Positions 30,378 through 39,243 of a DNA stretch of 64,000 nucleotides are shown here, piece after piece. Position 1 is the first letter of the stretch; each line of letters opens with the position of its first letter. The DNA comes from an uncultured Desulfobacteraceae bacterium (GTDB lineage: Bacteria; Desulfobacterota; Desulfobacteria; Desulfobacterales; Desulfatirhabdiaceae): positions 1-64,000 of the forward strand of contig CAIVVZ010000618.1 in assembly GCA_903909505.1 (NCBI GenBank), read 5' to 3'. The notes under the pieces were generated by a model. The model made no database searches. It was not told the origin of the DNA and saw only the letters and a list, made by a program, of their open reading frames with translations. A program made the translations under genes and the position numbers.

Positions 30378-31568
30378 TCATCGTTCGATCAGTGCGATTT
30401 TTTTATTGTACCAGTTCATGAATGCCGAGGTAATGAGGCTGAAAATAAGATAGACCGCCATGATCAACGCAACGCCCTCGATGGCCTGTCCGGTTTGATT
30501 AATGGTGGTGTTGGCAACCGAAACAAAATCCGGAAATCCAATGGCAACAGCCAAAGAGCTGTTTTTGGTGAGATTGAGCATCTGGCTGGTCAAGGGAGGA
30601 ACGATGATGCGGAGCGATTGGGGGAGGATGACCAGATTCAGGGTTTGCCAGGGTTTTAATCCCAGGGACATGGCTGCCTCGGTTTGCCCCTTGCTGACCG
30701 CCTGAATTCCGGCCCGGACGATTTCAGCCACAAAAGCGGCGGTATAAAGTACCAGTCCCAGAAGAAGTGCGGTAAACTCCGGACTGACATTGATCCCCCC
30801 GGTAAAATTGAAGCCGGAAAGCCGGGGCATGTCCATGGCTGTCGGGGCTCCGGAAACCAGCCAGATGATCAGGGGAGACCCCAGTAAAATAGCGGATCCC
30901 GTACTGAACATCGGAAAAGCCAAGCCGGTCCGATCCTGTCTTTTCCTTGCCCATTTGCGAAGAAAATATACCCCCAGGCATCCAAGCATAAAGGCAATGG
31001 CCATATAGCTGTATGCCGGGTGGGGCTCGGGGATGCCAAAGGCCAGTCCCCTGTTACAGAGAAACATGCCTGGAAGCGGTTCCATCGCATTTCGGGGAGA
31101 GGGGAGCGAGTCGTAAAAAACAGCATACCAGAAGATCAGTTGAAGCAGTATGGGGATATCCTGGAAGAATTCAATGTAAGCAGCCGCCAGTCGCGAAACC
31201 AGCCAATTTGATGATAGCCTGGCAACGCCAACGAAAGTACCCAGCAGGATCGTCAGGACAATTCCAACAAAGGCAACCTTGATGGTGTTAAGAATGCCAA
31301 CGAGCAGGGCTCTGGCGTAGTTGCTGGCCGCTGAATAACGGATCAGCGACTCTCCAATCTCAAAGGAAGCTTCTTTTTCCAGAAAATGAAAACCGGTTGC
31401 AATGGACTGCCGGTGGAGGTTTGTCACGGTATTGGAAAAAAGATAGTAGCCTACGAGGATGACCACGGCAAGGGTTGCCAATTGATACACAATGGCTCTC
31501 TTGGCAGGGTCATGCCAGAAAGGAATGGAATTTTCAAATTCTTTCGTTGATGGCAAGGAGTTGTCCAT
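30378..31568 (-). CDS. aapQ: polar amino acid ABC transporter permease (AapQ type)
   Basis: A 396-residue permease with N-terminal extension typical of AapQ/BztB: NTVTNLHRQSIATGFHFLEKEASFEIGESLI. The conserved permease region has YIEFFQDIPILLQLIFWY, AEIVRAGIQAVSKGQTEAAMSLGL (EAA loop) and LPQSLRIIVPPL. It is separated from aapJ by 185 bases containing a strong hairpin, and leads into aapM after 43 bases. Confidence 0.93.
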   Translation of the reverse strand: MDNSLPSTKEFENSIPFWHDPAKRAIVYQLATLAVVILVGYYLFSNTVTNLHRQSIATGFHFLEKEASFEIGESLIRYSAASNYARALLVGILNTIKVAFVGIVLTILLGTFVGVARLSSNWLVSRLAAAYIEFFQDIPILLQLIFWYAVFYDSLPSPRNAMEPLPGMFLCNRGLAFGIPEPHPAYSYMAIAFMLGCLGVYFLRKWARKRQDRTGLAFPMFSTGSAILLGSPLIIWLVSGAPTAMDMPRLSGFNFTGGINVSPEFTALLLGLVLYTAAFVAEIVRAGIQAVSKGQTEAAMSLGLKPWQTLNLVILPQSLRIIVPPLTSQMLNLTKNSSLAVAIGFPDFVSVANTTINQTGQAIEGVALIMAVYLIFSLITSAFMNWYNKKIALIER

Positions 31569-31689
31569 GCGCTAAGTAAAATGGTCAGTCAATAAAAATT
31601 ATTGGAATCACTGGTGCCCTGAAATGAGCAGGCAAAATGTTTGCGCTTCCAGGGACTTTTTATGAAAATTCCGGGCATTGTTTCTGATT

Positions 31690-31732
31690 CAACTTGTGCA
31701 GGGATGTTGGAGCTACACCCCTGCACAAGTTG
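31690..31732 (-). promoter_or_regulatory. 14-bp perfect stem-loop between aapJ and aapQ
   Basis: CAACTTGTGCAGGG (31690-31703) pairs exactly with CCCTGCACAAGTTG (31719-31732), with a 15-base loop. It lies 22 bases after the aapJ stop, upstream of aapQ in the transcript. No U-run follows, so it more likely protects or processes the aapJ mRNA 3' end than ends transcription. Confidence 0.7.
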
Positions 31733-31753
31733 ATGACGATAAGGTTTGACCGC

Positions 31754-32773
31754 CTATTTGAACGGAGGTGAATACATCAATCCGCCGTTAACCCACAGGG
31801 CATTGAGGCCGCGTTCCAGACCTAACGGCGTTTTTGCGCCGACGTTTCGTTCAAACACCTCGGCATAATTGCCAACCTGTTTGACGATATTATAAGCAAA
31901 ATTTTCTTCCACCCCCAGGGCCTTCCCATTTCCGGGGACAACTCCTAAAAACCGCTGAACAGATGGATTGGTGCTTTTAAGCATTTCATCCACATTCTTT
32001 GAGGTAATGCCCAGTTCCTCGGCTTCAATCATGGCCAGAACCGCGTAATTGACAACGTCTTTCCACTGATTGTCTCCATGACGAACTGCCGGCGCCAGAG
32101 GTTCTTTGGAAATGATTTCTGGTAAAATGATATAATCCGTCGGATTCGGGGCAACCGACCTGGCGCCAGCCAGCTGTGAGGCATCAGATGTTAGACAATC
32201 ACAGCGACCTGCGAAAAAAGCTTTATTCAGTTCGGCGTTGTTTTCAATGACAACGGGTTTCATTTTCATGTTTTTGGCGCGAAAATAATCCGCGACATTT
32301 TGTTCGGTGGTCGTTCCGGGAAGAACGCAGACAGTTGCACCATCGAGCTCTTTTGCGCTTTTGATATTCATTTTTTTGGGGACCAGAAAACCCTGTCCAT
32401 CGTAATAATTAACCTGGGCAAAATCAAGACCCAGGGAGGTGTCACGGCTCAGCGTCATGGTGGCGTTGCGGCACAGAACATCCACTTCGCCGGATTGAAG
32501 CGCCGTAAAGCGCTGAACAGCGGTCAGTGGAATAAACTTGATTTTTTTGGCATCTCCAAATACTGCCGCGGCAATCGCCCGTCCGGTATCCACATCCAGC
32601 CCTTTCCATTCCCCTTTTTCATCGGGAATGCCGAACCCGGCCAACTGGCCATTGACGCCAACCTGAACAAATCCCTTGGCTTTGACATCATCCAGCGTGC
32701 CTGCATTTGCAATGCCTGATCCAAGTATCATGACAGCAACGGAAACCCATAAACAGAACTTTTGTAATTTCAT
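31754..32773 (-). CDS. aapJ: general L-amino acid ABC transporter, periplasmic binding protein (AapJ type)
   Basis: A 339-residue periplasmic binding protein with signal peptide (MKLQKFCLWVSVAVMILGSGIANA). Family-typical stretches are GLDVDTGRAIAAAVFGDAKKIKFIPLTAVQRFTALQSGEVDVLCRN-like ligand-domain sequence, SLGLDFAQVNYYDGQGF and GTTTEQNVADYFR. This matches the AapJ/BztA subgroup, which takes up glutamate, glutamine, aspartate and other L-amino acids. AAAGGAGG precedes the ATG. First gene of the cluster. Confidence 0.94.
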   Translation of the reverse strand: MKLQKFCLWVSVAVMILGSGIANAGTLDDVKAKGFVQVGVNGQLAGFGIPDEKGEWKGLDVDTGRAIAAAVFGDAKKIKFIPLTAVQRFTALQSGEVDVLCRNATMTLSRDTSLGLDFAQVNYYDGQGFLVPKKMNIKSAKELDGATVCVLPGTTTEQNVADYFRAKNMKMKPVVIENNAELNKAFFAGRCDCLTSDASQLAGARSVAPNPTDYIILPEIISKEPLAPAVRHGDNQWKDVVNYAVLAMIEAEELGITSKNVDEMLKSTNPSVQRFLGVVPGNGKALGVEENFAYNIVKQVGNYAEVFERNVGAKTPLGLERGLNALWVNGGLMYSPPFK

Positions 32774-32808
32774 CTTATCCTCCTTTTTGGTATTGTAAAT
32801 ATGAATCT

Positions 32809-32826
32809 ACTTCAGTGACTTGAAGT
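32809..32826. promoter_or_regulatory. palindrome upstream of aapJ
   Basis: ACTTCA (32809-32814) and TGAAGT (32821-32826) flank six bases, 36-53 bases upstream of the aapJ ATG. It could be an operator half-site pair or a leader hairpin; there is nothing to choose between them. Confidence 0.35.
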
Positions 32827-32919
32827 ATCTTAATTTCTCAATTTGATACCATACAAGCTTTAATCATGGCAAGAGAAAACAGGGGTTGCCTTTGTCTGGA
32901 AACTAAACCCTGTTCATGA

Positions 32920-33168
32920 TCAGTCCATGAAATTGGATAAAAGGTTATGATGTATTTTCAGATGTTCCAGCACCCGGGCATCCTGATGGAGCTTAACAAC
33001 CGATTTGAAAACCGTGCGCTCTTCCAGCTCCATAAGACCGGAGCATAGGAGAAATAGCGGAATCAGGTAGATCAAGACATCGGCGATATGATAAAAGCGG
33101 GATGTGGCGATGAGAAAGCTGACGAGGATCATGGGAAGCGCCAGAATCGCGACACGAGTTCGAAGCAT
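32920..33168 (-). CDS. possible small membrane protein of unknown function
   Basis: 82 residues with two hydrophobic segments (about 7-22 and 28-45) and a charged C-terminal helix (LEERTVFKSVVKLHQDARVLEHLKIHH). No family is recognised and no clear ribosome site precedes the ATG. It could be a genuine two-helix protein or chance. Upstream of aapJ on the same strand. Confidence 0.4.
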   Translation of the reverse strand: MLRTRVAILALPMILVSFLIATSRFYHIADVLIYLIPLFLLCSGLMELEERTVFKSVVKLHQDARVLEHLKIHHNLLSNFMD

Positions 33169-33587
33169 GGCCAGGAGGCGCGTTTTCCCGCAAATATCAA
33201 CTGGGCTTCGTTATTGATGATGGCGTTCTCATTTATTGGAATTGGAGCATTCGTTTCCATGCCGAATGCTTTTAAGTTTATATGAAAATGAAAAATTTAT
33301 TATTTAATTCAATCGGTTGTGTTAGCCCATTTTTCATTGTTCGTTGTGCCCTTGCCGGGCATGGGGGTTAGAGGGCGTTTCTCTGTCAATGGAAAACAAT
33401 TCCGTAAAGGCAAAAAATACTGAAAGATTAAAATAAACTCAAGGGGACAGGCTGAATCTTTGGGTTTCTATTTGTCTTCAGCTTTTGGTTTCTTCGGTAT
33501 TTGGCCTGAGCACCTCTGGAAGCAGTAATTGATCTTTATGCGGCGTAAAGCGTTTGATAAGATGCAAAAAAAATGGAGAAAATGCAG
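33169..33587. other. intergenic region, no gene seen
   Basis: About 400 bases, AT-rich in the first half. Small frames here lack ribosome sites and protein-like composition. A short TGCCC-TTGCC-GGGCA hairpin lies near 33350. It should contain the promoter of the HMG-CoA lyase-like gene, but none stands out. Confidence 0.45.
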
Positions 33588-34550
33588 ATGGATATGGAAC
33601 CATTCAGTCGGCTTGTGGAGTCAATGCCCGCTGTGAATACGCGGAAGAATTTTTACAAAACGTTTCCGAAACACGTAACGCTGATAGAGGTGGGACCTCG
33701 GGACGGATTCCAGTTCGAGGAAAAAACCGTTCCGACCGCGCTGAAGCTTGAAATGATTATGCGCCTGGTAGACGCCGGTTTTAAGAACATACAGGTGGCA
33801 TCATTCGTTCATCCCGGCAAGGTGCCGCAGATGGCTGATGCGGAAAAGCTTCTTTCCGCGCTGTCCGGAATTTCAGGCGTTGCCTTCAGCGCGCTTACAC
33901 TGAATATGGCGGGAGTTGAACGGGCAATCTCCTCAAATCTGGCGGATATCGAGGTTTCGATATCCGCCAGCAACCGGCATAGCCTGAACAATACGGGCAT
34001 GAGCGCGGATGCGGCCCTGAAAATGGGCCTGAAAATGGTTGCTTTATCCAAAAGACACGGCATGAACGTCCGGGCGGGCATTCAGTGCGCATTCGGCAGT
34101 GGATATGATGAGGCGATTTCCGAGGATCAGATTGCGACCATGGCAAAAGATCTGATAACAGCCGGCGCTGACATGCTCTGTTTGGCTGACACCACCGGAA
34201 TGGCTACGCCGCTCACGGTCCACCAGATTCTTTGCTCCGTAAGACCCGTGGCCGGCAATTTTCCGATCATTCTCCACCTTCACGATACCCGTGGGCTTGG
34301 GCTGGCGAATGTGATGACGGCCATGTCCTGCGGGGTTTCCCATTTCGACACGGCCTTTGCCGGTATGGGCGGATGCCCCTTTATTCAGGGCGCCGCAGGG
34401 AACATCGCCACGGAAGACACCCTTTATCTCCTGTCTTCCCTGCATATCGAAACCGGCTTGAATCTGTCCAAAATCGCCGCCTGTTCCAGAGACCTGGATG
34501 TCTTTTTTGGCAAACGTTTTTCCGGAAAACTGTACCGGCACTGTGCCTGA
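33588..34550 (+). CDS. hydroxymethylglutaryl-CoA lyase-family protein
   Basis: TIM-barrel lyase of the HMGL-like family; HMG-CoA lyase splits HMG-CoA into acetoacetate and acetyl-CoA in leucine degradation or ketogenesis. EVGPRDGFQFEE matches the EVGPRDGLQNE start, HLHDTRGLGLANVMTA carries the metal-binding HxH-type pair, and AFAGMGGCPFIQGAAGNIATED matches the HMG-CoA lyase signature including its catalytic Cys. Start 33588 has GGAG nine bases upstream; ATG 33573 is also in frame. The acid is usually made from leucine, but no other leucine-degradation gene is near, so a different CoA-ester substrate is possible. Confidence 0.83.
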   Translation: MDMEPFSRLVESMPAVNTRKNFYKTFPKHVTLIEVGPRDGFQFEEKTVPTALKLEMIMRLVDAGFKNIQVASFVHPGKVPQMADAEKLLSALSGISGVAFSALTLNMAGVERAISSNLADIEVSISASNRHSLNNTGMSADAALKMGLKMVALSKRHGMNVRAGIQCAFGSGYDEAISEDQIATMAKDLITAGADMLCLADTTGMATPLTVHQILCSVRPVAGNFPIILHLHDTRGLGLANVMTAMSCGVSHFDTAFAGMGGCPFIQGAAGNIATEDTLYLLSSLHIETGLNLSKIAACSRDLDVFFGKRFSGKLYRHCA

Positions 34551-34607
34551 AAGCTTAATTTATTTTCACCATGCGTTTTGGACCGTTCCGCAATGATGAG
34601 AGGCACC

Positions 34608-37070
34608 ATGAATAAGGACAATGAAATAAACGCCGCATTAAAAAAACTGCAAAATCGGGCCAATGTCATTCTGAAAAACAACCCTTCGTCCTTCGATGAG
34701 ATTGCGTCCTCAGATTTTCATGAGTTGATCGAGAATCTCAAAATTCATCAGATCGAACTCGAAATGCAGAATGACGAGCTATGTAGTACCCAGGCTAGGC
34801 TCGAAATATCGCAGCGCAGATATTTCGAACTCTACGATTTGGCCCCTGTCGGATATGTTACGATGAACCCTAATGGAACCATCTTTGAGATCAATCTGAC
34901 TGCTGCAGGTTTGCTGGGTTTTCCAAGAAGTCAATTGATCTCAAAAAACTTTGGCCGGTATGTTTTCCCGGATTTTCAGGACATTTTTTATATCCATTGC
35001 AATACTGTTTTAAAGACCAAGGAGAAAAAAAACTGTGAGCTGAAACTTGTCAAATATGATGGCAGGCAATTCTATATTCAGATGGATACTGTCCCCATCC
35101 TGATGAATAACGGCGAGATCAGCGAGCTTCGATCAACGATGACCGACATTACGGAGCGAAAGCTTCTGGAAAACACCCTGCTGGAGAGCAAAAAAACGAT
35201 TCAGACCCTTCAGCCGATCCTGAGTGTTAAAGGAGATGTGGAGAAAGTCGCTGTTTTTGCGCGGAGCATTACACTGAATGATGAGGTTCTGGATGCGCTG
35301 GTCGAGAGCGAAAAGAAATACCGCCTGCTGGTAAATATCGCGCCGATTGGTATCGTGGTGACCCAGGACAGGTTTCTTAAACTGGTTAATCCTCAGGCTC
35401 TGTCCATGTCTGGTTATTCAGAACAGGAATTAACCTCCAAATCATTTTTTGAAATAGTGCATCCGGATGATCGGGCAATGGTAATGTCATCCCATGTGCG
35501 AAGGCTTAACGGCGAAGAAGTTCCCGAAACGTATTTGCTGAGGATTCTCACCAAGGACGGCGAAACAAAGTGGATCGAAAACAAAGGCGTTTTGATCACC
35601 TGGAAGGGTTTTCCCGCCACGCTGAATTTTCTCTTTGATGTTACCGAACGTCAACTAGCCGCGGATGCGCTTTTTAAGAGCGAGGCTCAGAAACGGACGA
35701 TTCTTGACGCTACTTCGGATCTGATCCATTATATTGATAATGAGATGAAATTGATATGGGTCAATAAAGCAGTTCTCCAGGAGTTTCATGTTTCGATGGA
35801 GCATATCATCGGCCAGTTCTGTTATCGCACATTTCACCATCGAAATACGATTTGTGACGATTGTCCGTCGGTGAAAGTGCGACAAACACGTCAAGTCGAA
35901 AGCGCCGTCCTGCGGACGGGAGAAAAACCGAATGCCGGATATTGGGATGTCTTTAGTGCGCCTCTCATGGATGAACAAGGGAAAATATCAGGTTTTATCC
36001 AGATTGCAAGGGATATGACGTTACAGTGGAAAGCAGAGCAGGCGTTAAGGGAAAGCGAGGCCAGATTCAGGCAAATCATCGAGAATGCGCCTTTTGGCTA
36101 TTATCGCGTCGGAAAAGATGGATTGTGGCAGTATGTCAATCCTGAATGGGAAAAAATGCACGGATATTCATCCGATGAAATCATCGGTACGCACTTTGAA
36201 ATGACTCAACCTTTGGAATTTGAGGCACAGGCACGCGAAGTATTTTTCAGGGGGATATCCGGTGAAACCTTGAAGGGAGAATCCCGGAGACAACTAAAAA
36301 GCGGCGCTATCGGATACCATGCCTACAGCATCCAGCCTGTCCATGAAAACGATGAAGTGGTTGCGATTGAAGGGTTTGTCAGCGACATTACCCGGCACAA
36401 ACAGGCCGAAGAAAGGATACACGAACTTTCTCATTTGCTGATACAAGCCCAGGAAAAAGAACGACATCTGATCTCGTGTGAACTGCATGACAGTATCGCC
36501 CAGAACCTTTCCGTGCTGAAAATCAACTGCGATACGATTTATAACGATCCATCCATGACATCCCCCGAGCTTCGGGAGAAATTGGCAGCATCTTCCCGTC
36601 TGCTTTTTCAGACCATAACGGCTGTCAGGAATCTGTCCTATGACTTGCGCCTTCCCGGTCTGGATGAAATGGGGCTGGTGAAGGCGCTTGAAATCTATTG
36701 TGAGGAGGCTTCTGAAAACGGAAAAGTACAAGTGGATTTTCAATCGGCCGGCATGTCTGTATTAGATTTGGATGCAAATGTGCAAATCCATATTTACCGG
36801 TTGATTCAAGAAGGCATGAACAATATTCGTAAACATGCGGACGCCGACCATGCGACCATCCTGCTGCTGGGATCATCCCCGAACATCATTCTTCGCATTG
36901 AGGACAATGGCAGGGGGTTTGATGTTAGAGCTCAGGAGCTTTTATCCGCCGCTGCAAAACGGATGGGCATTCGCAGCATGCATGAACGGGTCAACTTGCT
37001 TCAGGGCCAGATGACAATTCAGTCTCAACCGATGAAAGGCACCCAGATATTTATCAAAATCCCTTTGTAG
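34608..37070 (+). CDS. multi-PAS sensor histidine kinase (NarL-partner HisKA_3 type)
   Basis: About 820 residues, no signal peptide or membrane helix, so cytoplasmic. An N-terminal helical region is followed by four PAS domains: near 65-175 (LAPVGYVTMNPNGTIFEIN), 235-345 (IAPIGIVVTQDRFLKLVNP), 355-470 (TSDLIHYIDNEMKLIWVNK, with a CDDC pair) and 485-600 (APFGYYRVGKDGLWQYVNP). A HisKA_3 dimerisation domain follows with His in ISCELHDSIAQNLS, then a HATPase domain (GMNNIRKHADA, DNGRGFD). ATG 34608 with AGAGG upstream is preferred over TTG 34578. The NarL-type regulator at 37821 is its likely partner. Confidence 0.93.
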   Translation: MNKDNEINAALKKLQNRANVILKNNPSSFDEIASSDFHELIENLKIHQIELEMQNDELCSTQARLEISQRRYFELYDLAPVGYVTMNPNGTIFEINLTAAGLLGFPRSQLISKNFGRYVFPDFQDIFYIHCNTVLKTKEKKNCELKLVKYDGRQFYIQMDTVPILMNNGEISELRSTMTDITERKLLENTLLESKKTIQTLQPILSVKGDVEKVAVFARSITLNDEVLDALVESEKKYRLLVNIAPIGIVVTQDRFLKLVNPQALSMSGYSEQELTSKSFFEIVHPDDRAMVMSSHVRRLNGEEVPETYLLRILTKDGETKWIENKGVLITWKGFPATLNFLFDVTERQLAADALFKSEAQKRTILDATSDLIHYIDNEMKLIWVNKAVLQEFHVSMEHIIGQFCYRTFHHRNTICDDCPSVKVRQTRQVESAVLRTGEKPNAGYWDVFSAPLMDEQGKISGFIQIARDMTLQWKAEQALRESEARFRQIIENAPFGYYRVGKDGLWQYVNPEWEKMHGYSSDEIIGTHFEMTQPLEFEAQAREVFFRGISGETLKGESRRQLKSGAIGYHAYSIQPVHENDEVVAIEGFVSDITRHKQAEERIHELSHLLIQAQEKERHLISCELHDSIAQNLSVLKINCDTIYNDPSMTSPELREKLAASSRLLFQTITAVRNLSYDLRLPGLDEMGLVKALEIYCEEASENGKVQVDFQSAGMSVLDLDANVQIHIYRLIQEGMNNIRKHADADHATILLLGSSPNIILRIEDNGRGFDVRAQELLSAAAKRMGIRSMHERVNLLQGQMTIQSQPMKGTQIFIKIPL

Positions 37071-37124
37071 GAGAATCCGACAAGCCTGTAAAACAAAAAT
37101 TCCGTATCAAACCCCCTGTAGGAC

Positions 37125-37190
37125 AAATAGGGGAAACTCCCGGCTGGTAGATTCCCTCAGACAAATTGAAGCCCATCCCCTATGGACAAG
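37125..37190 (+). repeat. 66-bp intergenic repeat, copy A
   Basis: Aligns without gaps to 38534-38599 with about 10 mismatches (roughly 85% identity). It contains two potential hairpins whose pairing is kept in both copies: GGGA with TCCC around the loop GGCTGGTAGA, and CCAT-CCCCT-ATGG. It starts 54 bases after the histidine-kinase stop and ends 135 bases before the CBM48 gene. Confidence 0.8.
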
Positions 37191-37325
37191 AAACATCAAT
37201 AAGGTCAGAATAATTATATGTGATCCATGTACTACGGGTGCGCCAGCCATCAGATTGTGGATAGTTTTGTCGTCCAGTGCGTGTTTGCAGGGCAAACCCG
37301 CTGGTATCATTAAAGGAGGATTCTC

Positions 37326-37613
37326 ATGCGGAAAATCAGCTCGAAACAGAAAACCAAACAGATCCGGTTTGCATTTGAAGCAGTCGAGGCAAAAAAAGTA
37401 TCTCTGGTTGGAGAATTTAACAACTGGAATCCTGACGCAGATCCGATGCAAAGAAATGAAAACGGAACATGGACAAAGGCTAAGATGCTTTCACCGGGAA
37501 ACAAAGAATACAAGTTTTGGGTGGATGGCGAATGGATGCAGGACCCTGAAAACATAAGGGCGTGTCCGAACTGTTTCGGAACTCAGAACAGCATCGCCAA
37601 AGTCATCTTGTGA
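37326..37613 (+). CDS. CBM48 / AMPK-type glycogen-binding domain mini-protein
   Basis: 95 residues consisting only of one early-set beta-sandwich. The motif KKVSLVGEFNNWNPDADPM followed by GTWTKAK and KEYKFWVDGEW is the AMPK1_CBM/isoamylase-N signature, with the aromatic residues that contact glucan. No catalytic domain is attached. GGAGG precedes the ATG. Members occur as stand-alone proteins in several deltaproteobacteria and might bind glycogen or another partner. Its placement between a kinase gene and a regulator gene suggests regulation rather than polysaccharide breakdown (inference). Confidence 0.88.
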   Translation: MRKISSKQKTKQIRFAFEAVEAKKVSLVGEFNNWNPDADPMQRNENGTWTKAKMLSPGNKEYKFWVDGEWMQDPENIRACPNCFGTQNSIAKVIL

Positions 37614-37700
37614 GAATGACGTCCTGGATGCGTTCAGGCTGTCGGAATAACACGAATTGAGTCAAGCTATTCGTTTTTAACCGGAATACCATTTATGATT

Positions 37701-37736
37701 AAAGGCATTCATGTGAAAACATGAATGCCTTTTTTT
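37701..37736 (+). terminator. rho-independent terminator after the CBM48 gene
   Basis: GGCATTCATGT (37704-37714) and ACATGAATGCC (37719-37729) form an 11-bp stem with a GAAA loop, extended by AAA/TTT, followed by a run of seven T. A textbook terminator that separates the CBM48 gene from the regulator gene. Confidence 0.9.
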
Positions 37737-37820
37737 GTATTGACAGATCCCCTTGAAATGAATACGAAGATAAAATGTTTTACATTTCCAATATCTCCAG
37801 GTCTGTTTCAGGAGAAAAAA

Positions 37821-38498
37821 ATGGCGCCGAAAGTGCATATCCTGCTTATTGATGACCATCCGCTTTTCCGGGAAGGAATCAAGTCAATCATCGCGCGAAA
37901 CATCAGATATGAAGTGGTTGGGGAGGCTGGCACTGCAGGTCAGGGACTTCAACTGGCCCGGGAGCTCAAGCCGGATCTGATTTTGATTGATTTATCCCTT
38001 CCTGACCAGAGTGGTATTGAACTGATACGGGATATTTATCATTTTTCGCCTATAATCCGCCTGATGGTCGTCAGTATGCATTCCAAAATCGATTATATTG
38101 TCAAGGCGTTTCAGTCCGGCGCTACCGGCTATCTGGTAAAGGAATCAGCCTCGGAGATGCTGCTGCAGGGAATCGATCATGTCCTGAAGGGTGATTACTA
38201 TATGGACCCTTCGATTGCCCATCAGGTGGTAAAAAAACTTGCTGCCTTGCCTCCGAAGAATGCGGTTGTGAATCCTTCAGGGTATGACGCCCTGACCCTT
38301 CGGGAGCAGGAAGTTCTGGTGATGCTGGCTGAAGGGCTGTCCTCAAAACAGATCGCTGATAAACTTTTCATCAGTCCCAAAACAGCAGAGAATCATCGCT
38401 CCAGTATCATGCGAAAACTCGAACTGCACAGTGCCATTGATCTGGCGCGGTATGCCGCCAGGATCGGCCTGATCGACATTGACCTCTGGAAAGCATAA
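37821..38498 (+). CDS. NarL/FixJ-family response regulator
   Basis: About 225 residues: REC domain with DDHP acidic pocket, phospho-Asp in LILIDLSLPDQSG, and Lys in YLVKESA. A LuxR-type HTH follows at about 155-215 (LTLREQEVLVMLAEGLSSKQIADKLFISPKTAENHRSSIMRKL). ATG 37821 with AGGAG upstream is chosen; the frame extends to 37725 across the terminator region. It is likely the partner of the HisKA_3 kinase. Its targets may include the Usp gene downstream. Confidence 0.92.
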   Translation: MAPKVHILLIDDHPLFREGIKSIIARNIRYEVVGEAGTAGQGLQLARELKPDLILIDLSLPDQSGIELIRDIYHFSPIIRLMVVSMHSKIDYIVKAFQSGATGYLVKESASEMLLQGIDHVLKGDYYMDPSIAHQVVKKLAALPPKNAVVNPSGYDALTLREQEVLVMLAEGLSSKQIADKLFISPKTAENHRSSIMRKLELHSAIDLARYAARIGLIDIDLWKA

Positions 38499-38533
38499 TT
38501 TCCCTTTATTCCCGCATCCAATTTCCCGCAAGC

Positions 38534-38599
38534 AAATGGGAAAAACTCACGGCTGGTAGAATCCCTCAGAAAAAATGAAGTCCATCCTCTATGGACAAA
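38534..38599 (+). repeat. 66-bp intergenic repeat, copy B
   Basis: Second copy of the element at 37125-37190, same orientation. It begins 36 bases after the response-regulator stop and ends 185 bases before the Usp gene. The most conserved core is CGGCTGGTAGA followed by TCCCTCAGA and CTATGGACAA. Confidence 0.8.
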
Positions 38600-38783
38600 A
38601 CGACTTGAAACGGTAATAGTCACAACTGCCTGCTTCCTGATTTTTTTCCTGACAGGCTGTTGACTCGGTTTTTACCAGTCTCGGAATTGGGCCTACAAAT
38701 GCAATAAATCTAAATATTATCGAATAATTGCGCATCCCGTTTGTGTATGAAAACCTTCTAACCCCAATCAACGGAGGTGTGAT

Positions 38784-39194
38784 ATGAAAATCCTGGCAGC
38801 TTTGGACAACTCGGACTTTGCTTTCAAGGCATTAAGGAAAGCAGTGGATATGGCCAAAAAGGAAGATGCCGAACTGACAGTTTATTCGGCGTATTCCGAT
38901 TTGTTGGAAGTGGAAGTGCCTTCACTGGAATTGCGGGAATCGCTGGCGCAACAGGCTGAAGAAATTGTCGCTCGGGGAAAGGCAATTGCTGAAAAGGCGA
39001 ATGTTTTTGTCAGAACTGTCACTGAAGCCGGATATTCTCCCGCAGACAATATCGTAAGTTACGCCGAGCGAAACAACATTGAAATGATCGTTATGGGGCA
39101 CAAAAGTCGAACTGGGCTGGAGAGGCTGCTTGTCGGCAGCGTTGCGGTCAAGGTGGTGACCTATGCGCCGTGTTCGGTTCTGGTCATCCGCTAA
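38784..39194 (+). CDS. universal stress protein (UspA family)
   Basis: A 136-residue single Usp domain. The ATP-binding signature G-x2-G-x9-G-S is present as GHKSRTGLERLLVGSVA, so it is likely a nucleotide-binding Usp. Other landmarks are ILAALDNSDFAFKAL at the start and YAPCSVLVIR at the end. CGGAGGTG precedes the ATG. About 80 bases upstream, TTGG (38687-38690) and GC (38701-38702) have the GG-N10-GC spacing of a sigma54 promoter; this is suggestive only. Confidence 0.93.
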   Translation: MKILAALDNSDFAFKALRKAVDMAKKEDAELTVYSAYSDLLEVEVPSLELRESLAQQAEEIVARGKAIAEKANVFVRTVTEAGYSPADNIVSYAERNNIEMIVMGHKSRTGLERLLVGSVAVKVVTYAPCSVLVIR

Positions 39195-39243
39195 GCGCTT
39201 GATCAGGGAATATTAGCAGTGAATAATCCTGGGGTAGACAGCG

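Noticed and set aside
33088-33285. short plus-strand frame in the 33-kb gap
   Set aside because: Overlaps the possible membrane protein gene, has no ribosome site and no protein-like pattern.
37107-38623. reading the 66-bp repeats as remnants of a small protein on the minus strand
   Set aside because: Both copies translate to a similar VHRGW-like string on the minus strand, but changes are not biased to third codon positions and no start or ribosome site is shared, so a non-coding repeat is preferred.
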